Notes: generated from the letters alone by a model not told the origin. A stretch of 64,000 nt of DNA from Pseudoalteromonas sp. T1lg75 (GCF_002964705.1 NZ_PQCD01000062.1:246259-310258); one strand, 5' to 3'. Counted from the first letter of the stretch, positions 9,743-19,825 are shown. Program-made: numbers and translations.

Positions 9743-10735
9743 ATGACGTTGCGTATCGCTATCACCCCAGGTGAACCGGCTGGCGTGGGTCCGGACTTGC
9801 TGATTGCTCTGGCGCAGCAAGCGTGGGACGCACAATTGGTTGCCATTGCCGATGCGCAACTGCTGCAGCAGCGAGCCGCTACCTTGGGCTTGCCGCTGAC
9901 ACTTATCCCTTTTGACGAGCAAGCTCAGGCACAGCCTACCGCCGCCGGCACCCTGTTTTATCATCAGGTAGACCTGGCGGTGGAAGCCATTCCCGGCCAG
10001 TTAGATGAGCAAAATGGCGAGTATGTACTCGACACCCTGCGCATCGCCTGTGAAAAAAATATGGACGGCACCTTCGATGCCGTGGTCACGGGGCCGGTGC
10101 ATAAGGGCATTATCAATAAAGCTGGTATTTCCTTTAGCGGCCATACCGAATATTTTGCTCAGCAATCCAACACCCCGGATGTGGTGATGCTGCTGGCCAC
10201 CGAAGGACTGCGCGTGGCCTTAGTAACCACCCATATCCCGCTGGCCTACGTGGCTAAAGCCATTACCCCCGAGCGCCTCGCCAAGGTGATCGGTATCCTA
10301 GATCACGATTTGCGCACCAAGTTTGCCATTGAGCAGCCACGTATTTTAGTCTGTGGCTTAAATCCTCATGCCGGCGAAGGCGGTCACCTGGGGCGCGAAG
10401 AAATCGAGGTGATGACACCCACCCTTGAGGCCCTCAATAATCAGGGCATGCACCTGATCGGCCCACTGCCCGCCGACACCCTATTTCAAGATAAATATCT
10501 TGATGAAGCGGATGCGGTACTGGCTATGTATCACGATCAGGGGCTACCTGTGTTAAAATATAAGGGTTTTGGAAATTCAGTAAATATCACCCTTGGCCTT
10601 CCCTTTATTCGGACCTCCGTTGATCATGGTACAGCCCTAGATCTGGCGGCCACCGGCCAAGCAGATGCCGGCAGTTTCCGCGTCGCCCTGAGCGAAGCGA
10701 TCAAACTGGCGAGCAAAAAAGCGCAGAGACAATGA
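9743..10735 (+). CDS. pdxA: 4-hydroxythreonine-4-phosphate dehydrogenase
   Basis: PdxA oxidises 4-phosphohydroxy-L-threonine in the DXP-dependent pyridoxal 5'-phosphate pathway. At 330 residues it matches the family. The start [13 protein letters not shown], the block [14 protein letters not shown], the metal/substrate region [22 protein letters not shown] and [15 protein letters not shown] (all with the conserved histidines) are visible. It follows surA by 5 bases and overlaps rsmA by ATGA, so the group is translated as one operon. Confidence 0.97.
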   Translation: MTLRIAITPGEPAGVGPDLLIALAQQAWDAQLVAIADAQLLQQRAATLGLPLTLIPFDEQAQAQPTAAGTLFYHQVDLAVEAIPGQLDEQNGEYVLDTLRIACEKNMDGTFDAVVTGPVHKGIINKAGISFSGHTEYFAQQSNTPDVVMLLATEGLRVALVTTHIPLAYVAKAITPERLAKVIGILDHDLRTKFAIEQPRILVCGLNPHAGEGGHLGREEIEVMTPTLEALNNQGMHLIGPLPADTLFQDKYLDEADAVLAMYHDQGLPVLKYKGFGNSVNITLGLPFIRTSVDHGTALDLAATGQADAGSFRVALSEAIKLASKKAQRQ

Positions 10736-11538
10736 CAGATAAAGTACACTTAGGACACCGAGCGAGAAAACGCTTCGGGCAAAACTTCCTCCACGATGAA
10801 ACCGTCATCGACAAAATCGTCACCGCGATTGACCCGCGTCCGGGCGATAACCTGGTCGAAATCGGCCCAGGCTTAGGCGCCATTACCGAGCCGGTCACCG
10901 AGCTGACCGACCACCTCTACGTGGTCGAGCTGGATAAAGACCTTGCGGAGCGCTTGATCCATCACCCCTTTATGGCACCGAAACTGACCGTGCATCAGGG
11001 TGATGCGATGAAGTTTGACTTCTCTAGCCTGCTTAACGACGAGCGCAAGCTAAAGATCTTCGGTAACCTGCCCTACAATGTCTCGACGCCTTTATTGTTC
11101 CACTTATTCGAGTATGTGGACAACGTCGAGCACATGCACTTTATGCTGCAAAAAGAGGTCGTTAATCGCATGGTTGCGAGCCCAGGCTCAAAAGCCTTTG
11201 GTCGCCTTAGCGTTATGACCCAGTATTACTGCCACGCTATTCCGGTCATCGAAGTGCCGCCAACTTGCTTTAAACCGGCACCGAAAGTGGACTCGGCCGT
11301 GGTTCGCCTGGTACCTAAGGCGCCGGAGCAACGCACCGCAAAAAGCACCAAGTTGCTTAATACCGTGTGCCTTGAAGCCTTTAACCAGCGTCGTAAAACC
11401 TTGCGTAATAGCCTGGCGAACCTGCTTGATGCAGAGCAGTTACAGGCATTGGGCATAGACCCTAGTATCCGCGCAGAAAGTTTAACGCTACAGCAGTTTA
11501 TCGATATCGCGAATTGGTTATATGACAACAAGCAGTAA
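10732..11538 (+). CDS. rsmA: 16S rRNA (A1518/A1519-N6)-dimethyltransferase RsmA
   Basis: RsmA (KsgA) dimethylates two adjacent adenines near the 3' end of 16S rRNA late in 30S assembly. The 268-residue protein shows [10 protein letters not shown] at the N-terminus, the SAM motif [13 protein letters not shown] (residues ~43-55) and the adenine-binding motif [14 protein letters not shown]. The C-terminal helical domain has [12 protein letters not shown]. It overlaps pdxA by four bases and apaG by 17 bases. Confidence 0.97.
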   Translation: MTDKVHLGHRARKRFGQNFLHDETVIDKIVTAIDPRPGDNLVEIGPGLGAITEPVTELTDHLYVVELDKDLAERLIHHPFMAPKLTVHQGDAMKFDFSSLLNDERKLKIFGNLPYNVSTPLLFHLFEYVDNVEHMHFMLQKEVVNRMVASPGSKAFGRLSVMTQYYCHAIPVIEVPPTCFKPAPKVDSAVVRLVPKAPEQRTAKSTKLLNTVCLEAFNQRRKTLRNSLANLLDAEQLQALGIDPSIRAESLTLQQFIDIANWLYDNKQ

Positions 11539-11911
11539 CTCAGAGTCGGCCATTAAAGTCATGGTAGAGACCTTCTACGTTGAAGGTCAATCCGAGCCGG
11601 AACATGACAAATATGTGTTCGCCTACAACATCACCATCAAAAACCACAGCCTGAGCAGCACCAAGCTGCTTAGTCGCTACTGGCTGATCACCGATGCCAA
11701 CGGCAAGGAAGTGGAGGTCGAAGGCGAAGGCGTGGTCGGTGAGCAACCAACCATAGGCCCGGGTGAGAGCTACAGTTATACCAGCGGCGCCGTACTAGAC
11801 ACGCCGGTGGGCACCATGCAGGGCTATTATGTGATGCGCAGCGAATTCGGCAACGAATTCCAGGCGCCTATCGATGTATTCCGTCTTAGTTGCCCGAATA
11901 TTCTGCACTAA
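11522..11911 (+). CDS. apaG: ApaG (CorD) family protein
   Basis: A 129-residue protein of the ApaG family, a fibronectin-III-like single domain of uncertain biochemical role; in enterobacteria apaG sits in the apaG-apaH operon and mutants affect Co2+/Mg2+ tolerance. Conserved blocks [44 protein letters not shown] and [10 protein letters not shown] are all present. The start ATG lies inside the 3' end of rsmA, a coupling seen in related genomes. Confidence 0.95.
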   Translation: MTTSSNSESAIKVMVETFYVEGQSEPEHDKYVFAYNITIKNHSLSSTKLLSRYWLITDANGKEVEVEGEGVVGEQPTIGPGESYSYTSGAVLDTPVGTMQGYYVMRSEFGNEFQAPIDVFRLSCPNILH

Positions 11912-11914
11912 CCC

Positions 11915-12730
11915 ATGGCCCAGTATGCACTTGGCGACATCCAGGGTTGCTATCAAGAATTAGATGCGCTGCTAAAGCGCATCGACTTCAATCCAAGTAA
12001 AGATCATCTCTATTGCGTTGGCGACATCGTTGCTCGTGGCCCGGATTCCCTTGCCTGCTTGCGACGCCTGCATGCCATGGAACACGCCGTGAGCATTACT
12101 CTGGGCAATCACGACCTGCATCTGCTCGCCACCGTGGCGCTGGGCAAAACAGCCAATCCCAAGGATAAGCTCGCCACCCTGTTAGCGGCCCCGGATTGTC
12201 AGCAGCTGTTAGCCTTCTTACAACGCCAGCCCCTGGCCATCTGGCTGGAAAAACGCCGTATCCTGTTAAGCCATGCCGGCCTGTCACCACAATGGTCGCT
12301 GACCCAGGCGCTGCAACAGGCCCGTGTTGCCGAACAATGCTACCAAGGTGAAAACGCAGCCTACTACTTTGAACGCATGTATCAAAATGCGCCGAGCCAG
12401 TGGGCCGAGGCTAAAAACGAAATAGATAAGTTTATCTATACCATCAATGCCTTTACCCGCATGCGCTTCGTTGACCAACAAGGGGCACTGAACCTGAGCG
12501 ACAAGGGCGCGCCACACCAAGCCAGCCCGCTTATTCCCTGGTTTAAACACCCTAATCGCGGTGGTGAGGACTTTGATATTGTCTTTGGTCACTGGGCGGC
12601 GCTCGAAGGCCATACCGGAATAGCCCATATCCATGCCTTGGACACCGGTTGTGTCTGGGGTGGCAGCATGACGGCTATGAATTTGAAAAATAAAAACAAA
12701 GTATCGATACCAGCCTACCTTTCATCGTAA
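11915..12730 (+). CDS. apaH: symmetrical bis(5'-nucleosyl)-tetraphosphatase ApaH
   Basis: ApaH hydrolyses Ap4A to two ADP and removes Np4 caps from RNA. The 271-residue protein carries the metallophosphatase signature GDIQG (residues 7-11), GDIVARGPDS and GNHDLHLLA, and the ApaH-specific C-terminal FGHWAALEGHTG and LDTGCVWGGSMTA blocks. The start is 3 bases after the apaG stop. It is the last gene of the surA-pdxA-rsmA-apaG-apaH run; unlike in E. coli, folA does not follow directly but lies ~8 kb away. Confidence 0.97.
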   Translation: MAQYALGDIQGCYQELDALLKRIDFNPSKDHLYCVGDIVARGPDSLACLRRLHAMEHAVSITLGNHDLHLLATVALGKTANPKDKLATLLAAPDCQQLLAFLQRQPLAIWLEKRRILLSHAGLSPQWSLTQALQQARVAEQCYQGENAAYYFERMYQNAPSQWAEAKNEIDKFIYTINAFTRMRFVDQQGALNLSDKGAPHQASPLIPWFKHPNRGGEDFDIVFGHWAALEGHTGIAHIHALDTGCVWGGSMTAMNLKNKNKVSIPAYLSS

Positions 12731-12778
12731 TAAACTGCGCTCCACGGTAAAAATTGTTACATTTTCGCTATAAAACCC

Positions 12779-12805
12779 TCAACTTTTCGTGCCAGTCGCC
12801 GATAA
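12779..12805 (+). promoter_or_regulatory. sigma-28 (FliA) flagellar promoter for the chemoreceptor gene
   Basis: TCAACTTT at 12779-12786, 11 bases, then a perfect GCCGATAA at 12798-12805. The known FliA consensus is TAAAGTTT/TCAAGTTT-N11-GCCGATAA, so both boxes and the spacing fit. It lies 31 bases before the ATG of the methyl-accepting protein, placing this receptor in the late flagellar regulon. Confidence 0.88.
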
Positions 12806-12836
12806 GTTATCTAGTCCAATGTAGTTAGGAATTTGT

Positions 12837-14852
12837 ATGCAGCTTACCGTGAGTCAACGTATCTGGGGTGGTTTTATTATCATCACCTTGTTACTGCTAA
12901 CAATTGGTGGTAACTCACTGTTTCGTATAGCCAATATTGATAGATCGACGCAAAGTGTCAACCAGCTCTCGCTCCCGGCGCTGGAAAAAAGCTCCGAGTT
13001 ACAGGTTGAATTTGCGCTCATGAGCAAGGCCGCCCTGGGTGCCTTTTACAGTGAAGATTTAACCCAGCTTGGAGCACTAAAGCAAAGCTACCAGGAACAA
13101 CAACAGAAATTCCACACCAGCATGGACACCTTACAACAGGTGGTCACCGAGCAGCCCAAACTGGCCGCCCTCGCCAAGCAGGTTAAGCAAATCTACGGTG
13201 AGTCGGAAGCTCAGGTGGCTCAACTCTTTAGCCAAAAGGAACGCGCCCTCACCTTAAGCAGCCAACTGCGCGAGCAGTTCGACACCATAGATCTGAATGT
13301 GGAAGACGCCATTGCCGTAACCCTGGACATTGCCGACCTCGACGGCTTGGAGGCATCGGCGCCCAGAGCCTTTGAAGCGAATCGACAAATTGAAAACCAC
13401 CTAGGCTCCATCACCACCACCAGCAATGATCTATTAACCCTCAACAGCCTGCAAACTCTGGACATAGTCAAAAATGATCAGCTCTTTTATCTGACCGAGC
13501 TAGAGCGCTCTGTGGCCCTGATCTCAGCGGAGGTCAGCGCCAAGGACGAAGGCCTATTCAATGACTTGAACGGTTATCTGACGAGCATCCGTAAGCAGGT
13601 ACAGGGCGACAATTCTCTGGCGCAAAACAAGGCGGCCTTGCTGCAGACTCAGGCACAAGCCAAGGCCAATCTCGACGGTTCGGAAACCACTAACGGCAAG
13701 GCCATCGCCGCATTGGCGGCCCTGGTTGAGCAGGTTCACGAGCTGGCGGCCACACAACAACAAGGGTTACGCAGCGATGTAACCAAGGCCAACGTCTGGA
13801 CCTGGCTAGGCATGCTTATTGCCACCCTTATTGCCATCGTCGTTGCCTTTATCACCGTCAGCCGCATCACTAAGCCCTTGGACGAAGTGAACCGGGTGCT
13901 TAATATCGTCGCTTCCGGCGATATGACCCAGCGCCTCGATGACAGCGGCAAAGACGAATTTGCCGAGCTGGCACAAAGTTGCAATACGCTGATCGACAGC
14001 CTGCGCTCGCTGATCCAAAGCATTATCTCTCGCTCGACACAATTAGCGGCGGCGTCGGAGCAAACCTCAACCATTACCAGCGAGTCGAGCCAGGCCATTG
14101 AGTCCCAGCGTGCCCAGGTTGAACAAGCGGCCACCGCCACCACAGAAATGAGCAGCACCTCGCAAGCGGTGAACGACAGTGCCCAACAGGCACTGAGTGA
14201 AATTAAAAATGCCGACGCCGAAGCCAATCGCGTGAAGGGCATTTCTAACCAGAATAAGCTCACCATAGAGCAACTGGCCTGTGAAGTGGATAACGCTTCG
14301 CAAGTGATCAACCAGCTGCATCAAGACAGCGCCTCCATCGGCGGCATTCTTGATGTGATCCGCGGTATTGCTGAACAAACCAACCTGCTGGCGCTGAACG
14401 CCGCCATCGAAGCGGCGCGGGCCGGCGAGCAAGGTCGCGGGTTTGCCGTGGTGGCCGACGAAGTGCGCTCGCTGGCGAGCAAGACACAGGAATCGACACA
14501 AGAAATTCAAACCATGATCGAATCGCTGCAAAGCGGCGCACAAGCCGCGGTTGAAGCCATGTCCAAGGGCCGCCTGCAGGCCGAGTCTTGCGTAGAGCAA
14601 AGCGAGCACGCCAGCGCCGCTCTTGATTGCATTACCCATGCGGTGGCCACCGCCTATGATGTCAGCGATCAAATCTCCTCGGCGGCCATGGAGCAGCACC
14701 AGGTCTCCCAAGAGATCAGCGAACGACTGGAACAGATCGTAGCCATCGCCGAACAAACCGCTCAAGGCGCTAATCAAACGTCGGAGTCCAGTTCTGAGGT
14801 CGCCAAATTGGCCGAAGAGCTGCGTTTATCCGTGGATGGCTTTAGGGTTTAA
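12837..14852 (+). CDS. methyl-accepting chemotaxis protein
   Basis: A 671-residue transmembrane chemoreceptor that would signal through CheW/CheA to the flagellar motor. TM1 is at about residues 8-30 and TM2 ([17 protein letters not shown]) at about 320-342. The ~290-residue periplasmic region is helical and glutamine-rich. A HAMP domain starts at [12 protein letters not shown], and the signalling domain has the near-invariant hairpin tip [19 protein letters not shown] and [15 protein letters not shown] (~515-550). No C-terminal CheR-docking pentapeptide is seen (the end is SVDGFRV). The ligand is unknown. The sigma-28 promoter upstream fits the assignment. Confidence 0.95.
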   Translation: MQLTVSQRIWGGFIIITLLLLTIGGNSLFRIANIDRSTQSVNQLSLPALEKSSELQVEFALMSKAALGAFYSEDLTQLGALKQSYQEQQQKFHTSMDTLQQVVTEQPKLAALAKQVKQIYGESEAQVAQLFSQKERALTLSSQLREQFDTIDLNVEDAIAVTLDIADLDGLEASAPRAFEANRQIENHLGSITTTSNDLLTLNSLQTLDIVKNDQLFYLTELERSVALISAEVSAKDEGLFNDLNGYLTSIRKQVQGDNSLAQNKAALLQTQAQAKANLDGSETTNGKAIAALAALVEQVHELAATQQQGLRSDVTKANVWTWLGMLIATLIAIVVAFITVSRITKPLDEVNRVLNIVASGDMTQRLDDSGKDEFAELAQSCNTLIDSLRSLIQSIISRSTQLAAASEQTSTITSESSQAIESQRAQVEQAATATTEMSSTSQAVNDSAQQALSEIKNADAEANRVKGISNQNKLTIEQLACEVDNASQVINQLHQDSASIGGILDVIRGIAEQTNLLALNAAIEAARAGEQGRGFAVVADEVRSLASKTQESTQEIQTMIESLQSGAQAAVEAMSKGRLQAESCVEQSEHASAALDCITHAVATAYDVSDQISSAAMEQHQVSQEISERLEQIVAIAEQTAQGANQTSESSSEVAKLAEELRLSVDGFRV

Positions 14853-14861
14853 ACCTCAACC

Positions 14862-14886
14862 GGAAGACCGGCCTGCCCGGTCTTCC
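14862..14886 (+). terminator. rho-independent terminator-like hairpin after the chemoreceptor
   Basis: GGAAGACCGG (14862-14871) pairs with CCGGTCTTCC (14877-14886) across a 5-base loop, starting 10 bases after the stop codon and followed by a pyrimidine-rich tract (TCTCTCCCGATTTT) rather than a clean T run. Confidence 0.6.
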
Positions 14887-14937
14887 TCTCTCCCGATTTT
14901 CTCCTAATCCCTTCTCTGCTGACAGGCATCGTGTTTG

Positions 14938-14967
14938 TTGTCGCTGTGGATATTTATTTGCTACAGT
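14938..14967 (+). promoter_or_regulatory. putative sigma-70 promoter of the amidohydrolase gene
   Basis: TTGTCG at 14938-14943 and TACAGT at 14962-14967 with an 18-base spacer, 28 bases before the ATG, which is itself preceded by a strong GAGGAGGAAAA ribosome site. Confidence 0.5.
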
Positions 14968-14995
14968 CATTTTTCTGCCGAGGAGGAAAATATCC

Positions 14996-16659
14996 ATGAA
15001 AAACAAGCTTATTGCGCTAATGATAACGACGCTGGTGCCCTTTAGCACCCTGGCCGGCACCACTGTGGTGTACAACGCCAAGGGCTATACCCCAACTCAG
15101 GATGGCGAGCTCGCCCACTTTAGCACCCTAGTGATTAAAGACGGTCGCGTGCTTAATCGCGGCGATCAGCAACTAGCCAAGAGCTACCCCGATGCCGAGC
15201 GCATCGATGCCCAAGGCAAGGTCTTGCTGCCGGGGTTGATCGATGCCCATGGCCATGTGATTGGCTTAGGTCAAAACCTAATGCGCTTGGATTTGCGCGA
15301 TACCCAGTCGGTGGAGCACATTGGTGAGAAGCTAAAAGCCTTTGCGGCGCAATCAACCCAGGATTGGATTATTGGCCGTGGCTGGAACCAGGAGAACTGG
15401 CCAACGAAACGCTTTGCCACGGCGGCGGACTTGGACAAATATGTCAGCGACCGCCCGGTTGTCCTAACGCGCATTGATGGTCATGCCATCTGGGTTAATA
15501 CCAAAGCCATGGAACTGGCAGGCCTTAAAGGCACGGAGCCGAGCCCCGAGGGCGGCGAAATTATTCGTAATGACCAAGGACAAGCGACTGGGGTCTTCAT
15601 TGACAAGGCTGAAAACCTGATCACCACCCATATTCCCAAAGCCGATGCTCGGGCTCTGTCCACTGCCTTGGACAAGGCCGGCGCCCATTTACTTAGCCTC
15701 GGCATTACCAGTACCCATGATGCCGGCATCAGCAAAGACACCTGGCAACTGTACCGCCAACGCGCCGCACAAAATAACTTACCGCTGCGCATCTATGCCA
15801 TGCTGAGCGCCGCCATCCTCAACTGGTAAGCATGCTTAAAGCCGGTAAGGTTAGCGATGCCAACGACATGCTCTCCATTCGCAGCGTTAAAGTCTATGCC
15901 GATGGCGCTTTAGGCTCCCGCGGAGCGGCATTGCTTGACGATTATGCCGACCGCAAGGGCCATCGCGGCCTGATGCTGGAAAGCCAGGAACAGTTAGAAG
16001 AGATTTTCAAAACCTGTTTTGCCCATGGCTTCTCGGCTCACACCCATGCCATTGGCGATCGCGCCAACCGCGATGTACTCAACGCCTATGAAAACGTATT
16101 TAAAAGCACCGGCGGCAAGTTACTGCGCAATCGTATCGAGCATGCGCAAATCGTCGCTCCGAGCGATATCCCCCGCTTTAAAACGCTGAAAATTATTCCT
16201 TCCATGCAGCCGGTGCACGCCACCTCGGATATGCATATGGCCGAGCTACGCTTAAACGAACAACAATTAAGTGGTGCCTATGCCTGGCAGACATTTTTAG
16301 CGCAGGGCTCAAAGGTCGCAGCCGGCTCCGATTTCCCGGTGGAATTAGCCAATCCCTTCCACGGTCTTTACAGCGCCATCACCCGCCAGAACCATCAAGG
16401 TCAGCCGCAAGCCGGATGGCGCCCGCAGGAATTATTGACCAGAGAGCAGGCACTGCGCGCCTTTACTTTGGATGCGGCCTATAGCGCCCATCAAGAGTTT
16501 AAGCTTGGAAGTTTGGAAAAAGGCAAATGGGCCGACTTTATACTGGTCGACACCGATATTATGACTGCCCCGGTACAGGACATCTGGCAAACCCAGGTGT
16601 TACAAACCTGGCTTGGCGGCGAAAAACGCTACGAGCGCAGCGCTTCGGTGACGCCTTGA
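14996..16659 (+). pseudogene. exported YtcJ-type amidohydrolase, broken by one frameshift
   Basis: Two adjacent frames together make one metal-dependent amidohydrolase of ~554 residues (amidohydrolase_3/YtcJ-like family, substrate unknown). Part 1 (14996-15829) has a signal peptide (MKNKLIALMITTLVPFSTLAG), the composite beta domain and the metal motif LPGLIDAHGHV, and stops after AMLSAAILNW. Part 2 continues in the +2 frame; read back across the break it gives PQLVSMLKAGK, then ADGALGSRGAALL, the metal histidines in HTHAIGDRAN and the aspartate in GSDFPVE. The break falls at the GCCGCC around 15808-15816, consistent with one missing base. All other family landmarks are intact, so this is recent decay or a sequencing error. 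The last 31 bases overlap the opposing small membrane gene. Confidence 0.85.
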
Positions 16660-16868
16660 TTGAACTTTAACTTGTAGAGGTGGTAGAGGTTAACCAAGGC
16701 CAGCAAGGCATTGGTTAACGCCACCGGCCAGGCATCTATGGCCAAGCCATAACAGCTAAAGGCGATACAACCGGCAAGATTGAACCAACGCAGCTTATAA
16801 ACATCGCTCATCGCTAAAGAGGTGACGAGCAGCGCCGAGGCAAAATACCCTAAATATTCCCACGCCAT
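16629..16868 (-). CDS. small membrane protein, CBU_0592-like
   Basis: A 79-residue protein with three short hydrophobic segments (LGYFASALLVTSLAM, LAGCIAFSCYGLAI, VALTNALLALVNLYHLY). This matches the pattern of CBU_0592-like small membrane proteins of unknown function (YLGYxAS...LRWxNLxGxxxFxxYGxxxxAWPVAxxN). The start at 16868 (MAWEYLGYF) is chosen because AAGGAGAGGACAA stands directly upstream; a longer reading to 16919 adds 17 residues without hydrophobic character. Its 3' end overlaps the amidohydrolase. Confidence 0.75.
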   Translation of the reverse strand: MAWEYLGYFASALLVTSLAMSDVYKLRWFNLAGCIAFSCYGLAIDAWPVALTNALLALVNLYHLYKLKFNQGVTEALRS

Positions 16869-17104
16869 TTGTCCTCTCCTTCGCTTTACGTTAGCATTGA
16901 TAAACCACTGTGAGGGCAAGGATTCGCATGCACCACAGGGCGATTACAGAGAATAAAAAGGTCAATTCACACCACCGAGTAATAAACCGAACAATAAACA
17001 CGGGAATCGTTATGCTAAGGAACAACCCGGTTATAATGTGTAAATTGACATAAAATACGTTAGACCTTCATGCTAGCGTCATATGGTTGTAACAAAAAGG
17101 ACAA

Positions 17105-17776
17105 TTGTCCCAGCAGGCTTTGACAATGTTTCAGTATCATTTTTCAACGGATCTCGTTGAGCAGCTTCTAAATTATGCCGGTAGTTATTACCAGCAGGAG
17201 AAAAAAGAAGTCTTGCTGCACCAGGATCAACCGCTACAAAAGTTAGTGCTGGTTCGCAGCGGTACTGTGTCTTTTAGTTATGATGTGGGTAACGGCCGCC
17301 GTCTTTTGCTTGGCCAGCTTGATTGTAACAACACCTTGATCGGTGAAATTGAGGCATTGAATAACCAGCCCTGCATCTATACCGTCACCTGCTTTAGCGA
17401 TGTCAGCTATAACCTGATCGAACTAAAACATTGGCGCCAGGTATTGTTGGCTAACCCGCAGTTGAGCCTGTATACGGCGCAGACCATTGCCGCTAAGTTT
17501 CAGGAGAACCAAAAGGTTAACCTCGACAAACTGCTGTTGCCCCTGAGCTATAACATTGCCAAGGACTGCCTGATGCGGGCCCAAAACACCAACCCGACCT
17601 TGTTGCGTGCCTACCCTACGGTGAGTGCCGAAGCGGAGCGTTTTGCCACCACGGAGCGTGCCTACCGCCGGGTGGTAACCGAGCTGGTCGACCGGGGCCT
17701 GATCGTACGCTCAAAAGAGGGCTTGCAAGCCATCGACATTCCCGCCCTCTCGGCCTTTGTCGACAGCTTTATCTAA
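17105..17776 (+). CDS. Crp/Fnr-family transcriptional regulator
   Basis: A 223-residue regulator. Residues ~20-125 form a cyclic-nucleotide-binding-type beta roll (VRSGTVSFSY, GQLDCNNTLIGEIEAL), followed by a long dimerisation helix and a C-terminal winged HTH (SAEAERFATTERAYRRVVTELVDRGLI, ~174-201). The phosphate-binding residues of true cAMP receptors and the N-terminal Fe-S cysteines of FNR are not evident, so the ligand is unknown; the layout recalls YeiL-type proteins. Start choice is uncertain: TTG 17105 sits close behind AAAAAGGA, while ATG 17126 lacks a ribosome site. A TATAAT at 17032-17037 and a TTGACA at 17045-17050 lie upstream. Confidence 0.82.
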   Translation: MSQQALTMFQYHFSTDLVEQLLNYAGSYYQQEKKEVLLHQDQPLQKLVLVRSGTVSFSYDVGNGRRLLLGQLDCNNTLIGEIEALNNQPCIYTVTCFSDVSYNLIELKHWRQVLLANPQLSLYTAQTIAAKFQENQKVNLDKLLLPLSYNIAKDCLMRAQNTNPTLLRAYPTVSAEAERFATTERAYRRVVTELVDRGLIVRSKEGLQAIDIPALSAFVDSFI

Positions 17777-17849
17777 TACCAATTCACTTAAATAGCTAAT
17801 CATTCTAGCGGGCTAAATATCATGCTCACATATTTAACAGAATTGGTAT
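17776..17849. repeat. MITE-like element with ATACCAATTC inverted ends
   Basis: ATACCAATTC (17776-17785) and its exact complement GAATTGGTAT (17840-17849) bound a 74-base AT-rich segment that starts at the last base of the Crp/Fnr-like stop codon. Short non-coding elements with (T)ATACCAATT ends are familiar from Shewanella, Vibrio and Pseudoalteromonas genomes; no second copy is seen in this window. Confidence 0.55.
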
Positions 17850-17855
17850 AAGCAT

Positions 17856-17882
17856 AAAAAAAGCAGCCTAGGCTGCTTTTTA
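17856..17882. terminator. bidirectional rho-independent terminator
   Basis: AAAAAAGCAGCC, a 2-base loop TA, GGCTGCTTTTTAT. A-rich and T-rich flanks allow termination from both the Crp/Fnr-like gene (+) and the phosphoribosyltransferase gene (-), whose stop codon lies 13 bases away. Confidence 0.88.
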
Positions 17883-17894
17883 TTTCACTGTCTA

Positions 17895-18455
17895 TTACAC
17901 AAACAGATCTTTAATATTGGCAAGATCGGATTTACCTTCCTGCAACTCTTCAGGCGTCAATCCCGACAACTCGTGCGGGAACACTAACCACTCATCAGAG
18001 TCATGAATGTAGTAGTCCGGCTTCATTGGCACCTTGGTATTCTTCGGCTTGTAATAAGGACAAGCAACACGAATATCCTGAGGCAGGTTTAAACGCATCA
18101 GTTCGGCCAGCTTTTCCTTGAGTGCGTAAATGCTGCGGCCCGAATCGAATACATCGTCAACAATCAACAATGAGTTGTTGGCATTGGCATTTTCAATGAT
18201 GTAGTGCAGACCATGCACCTTGATCTCTTTCGACTGCTTGCCGATACCATAGTAAGACGAGGTACGTACGGCGATATGATCCGTGTCGATACCCTTGTAG
18301 TCGTAGTACTCTTGCACGGCGATACCTATAGGTGCGCCGCCACGCCAAATACCAATGATGAAATCGGGTCGAAAGCCATCTTCATAGACTTGTGCTGCGA
18401 CGCGGAATGAATCTTCCAGCAGCTGTTGCGCGGTAATATAACGCTTATCTGACAT
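17895..18455 (-). CDS. purine (hypoxanthine/guanine-type) phosphoribosyltransferase
   Basis: A 186-residue type I phosphoribosyltransferase (COG2236-like) that would convert a purine base plus PRPP to the nucleotide for salvage. The PRPP-binding motif LLIVDDVFDSGRS is at residues 96-108, with IIGIWRGGAPIG at 33-44 as the pyrophosphate loop and a flexible-loop region RTSSYYGIGKQ at 64-74. The exact base preference cannot be read from sequence. The start has AGGGGCA upstream. It ends at a strong terminator, and the next genes on the same strand (uraA, upp) are also salvage functions. Confidence 0.87.
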   Translation of the reverse strand: MSDKRYITAQQLLEDSFRVAAQVYEDGFRPDFIIGIWRGGAPIGIAVQEYYDYKGIDTDHIAVRTSSYYGIGKQSKEIKVHGLHYIIENANANNSLLIVDDVFDSGRSIYALKEKLAELMRLNLPQDIRVACPYYKPKNTKVPMKPDYYIHDSDEWLVFPHELSGLTPEELQEGKSDLANIKDLFV

Positions 18456-18580
18456 AGGAGTGCCCCTAATAATTAAATGGCGATAGTGCCTGCATATTGC
18501 ACTCTGCCACCATGATCTTGAAAGACTAAAGGCGGCAGATTCTAACTTATTTATGGAACAAATGCTCTAGGCGATTAATC

Positions 18581-19825
18581 CTAGCCGTCATTTTGTTCCG
18601 ATTCTGCCTGATGCTCGGGTAACAGTAAATTAAGCACTATGCCAAAGATGGCACAGAGGCTCACCCCTTGCAGGGCAAATTCATTGCCGCCTATCTGCAT
18701 ACCGCCGATACCGAAGACTAAAATCAAGGCAACGATCACCAGGTTACGCGGCGCACTTACATCCAGGTCTGCCTTCATCAGGGTTTTTAAACCCACTACG
18801 GCAATGGAGCCAAACAGCAGGATCATAATGCCACCCATCACAGGCACAGGAATGGTTTGCAGTCCGGCGCCCATCTTGCCGATAAAGGCTAAGACCACGG
18901 CAATAATAGCGGTCCAGGTCATCACTCTGGGATTGAAGTTTTTCGTCAGCATCACCGCCCCGGTTACCTCCGAGTAAGTGGTATTGGGGGGACCGCCAAC
19001 GCTGGCTGCCAAGGTGGTGGCGACCCCATCTCCCATCAGGGTACGATGCAGCCCGGGCTTTTTCAAAAAGTCCTTACCGGTGACGTTACTAATCGCCATC
19101 ATGTCGCCAATGTGCTCGATGGCCGGTGCCACGGCCACCGGGATCATAAAGGCAATGGCCTGCCACTTAAACTCAGGTGCGCTAAAGGCCGGCGCCGCAA
19201 GCCAGGAAGCCTGTTGCACCGCGCTAAAATCGACCACACCAAACGCCAGGGCACACAGATACCCGGTGATCACCCCAGCGAGAATCGGCACCAAACGCCA
19301 AATACCGCCGCCAAACACCGAAACCACTATGGTGGCAACCAGTGCCGACATGGAGATCCACACCGCATCATGGTAGGCAACCAATTGTGCCGTGCCATCG
19401 CCGCTTTTACCCATGGCCATGTTCACCGCCACCGGCGCCAAGGCCAGGCCAATCACCATGATCACCGGACCAACCACCACGGGCGGTAACACCTTGTGCA
19501 GCATGTCCGTGCCCTTTAAGCGCACCATCACAGCCAGCAGCATGTAAGCGCCACCGGCGGCCATCAGCGCGCCCATGGTCGCGGCACTGCCGTACAACTG
19601 ATTACAGGCGATAATGGGAGCAATAAAGGCAAAGGATGAGGCCAAAAATACAGGTACCTGGCCCCGCGTGATCCATTGAAATGCCAAGGTGCCTAGACCC
19701 GCGGTAAAGAGCGCGACATTGGCATCTAGCCCGGTTAACAAGGGCACCAAGACCAGGGCGCCAAAGGCGACAAAGAGCATTTGCGCGCCGGTGATCATGG
19801 TCTTAGGGGATAAAAATGCACTCAT
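18581..19825 (-). CDS. uraA: uracil:H+ symporter, NCS2 family
   Basis: A 414-residue polytopic membrane protein of the NCS2 (nucleobase:cation symporter-2) family that imports uracil. The block EHIGDMMAISNVTGKDFLKKPGLHRTLMGDG, with the QH/EH-type substrate residues, and GGPPNTTYSEVTGAV are the UraA signature regions; about 12-14 hydrophobic segments are visible. It starts on the last base of the upp stop codon, so upp and uraA form one operon in which UraA supplies the substrate of Upp. Confidence 0.95.
   Translation of the reverse strand: MSAFLSPKTMITGAQMLFVAFGALVLVPLLTGLDANVALFTAGLGTLAFQWITRGQVPVFLASSFAFIAPIIACNQLYGSAATMGALMAAGGAYMLLAVMVRLKGTDMLHKVLPPVVVGPVIMVIGLALAPVAVNMAMGKSGDGTAQLVAYHDAVWISMSALVATIVVSVFGGGIWRLVPILAGVITGYLCALAFGVVDFSAVQQASWLAAPAFSAPEFKWQAIAFMIPVAVAPAIEHIGDMMAISNVTGKDFLKKPGLHRTLMGDGVATTLAASVGGPPNTTYSEVTGAVMLTKNFNPRVMTWTAIIAVVLAFIGKMGAGLQTIPVPVMGGIMILLFGSIAVVGLKTLMKADLDVSAPRNLVIVALILVFGIGGMQIGGNEFALQGVSLCAIFGIVLNLLLPEHQAESEQNDG

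Noticed and set aside
14067..14777. 236-codon open frame on the minus strand
   Set aside because: Antisense to the signalling domain of the chemoreceptor; an artefact of its biased codons.
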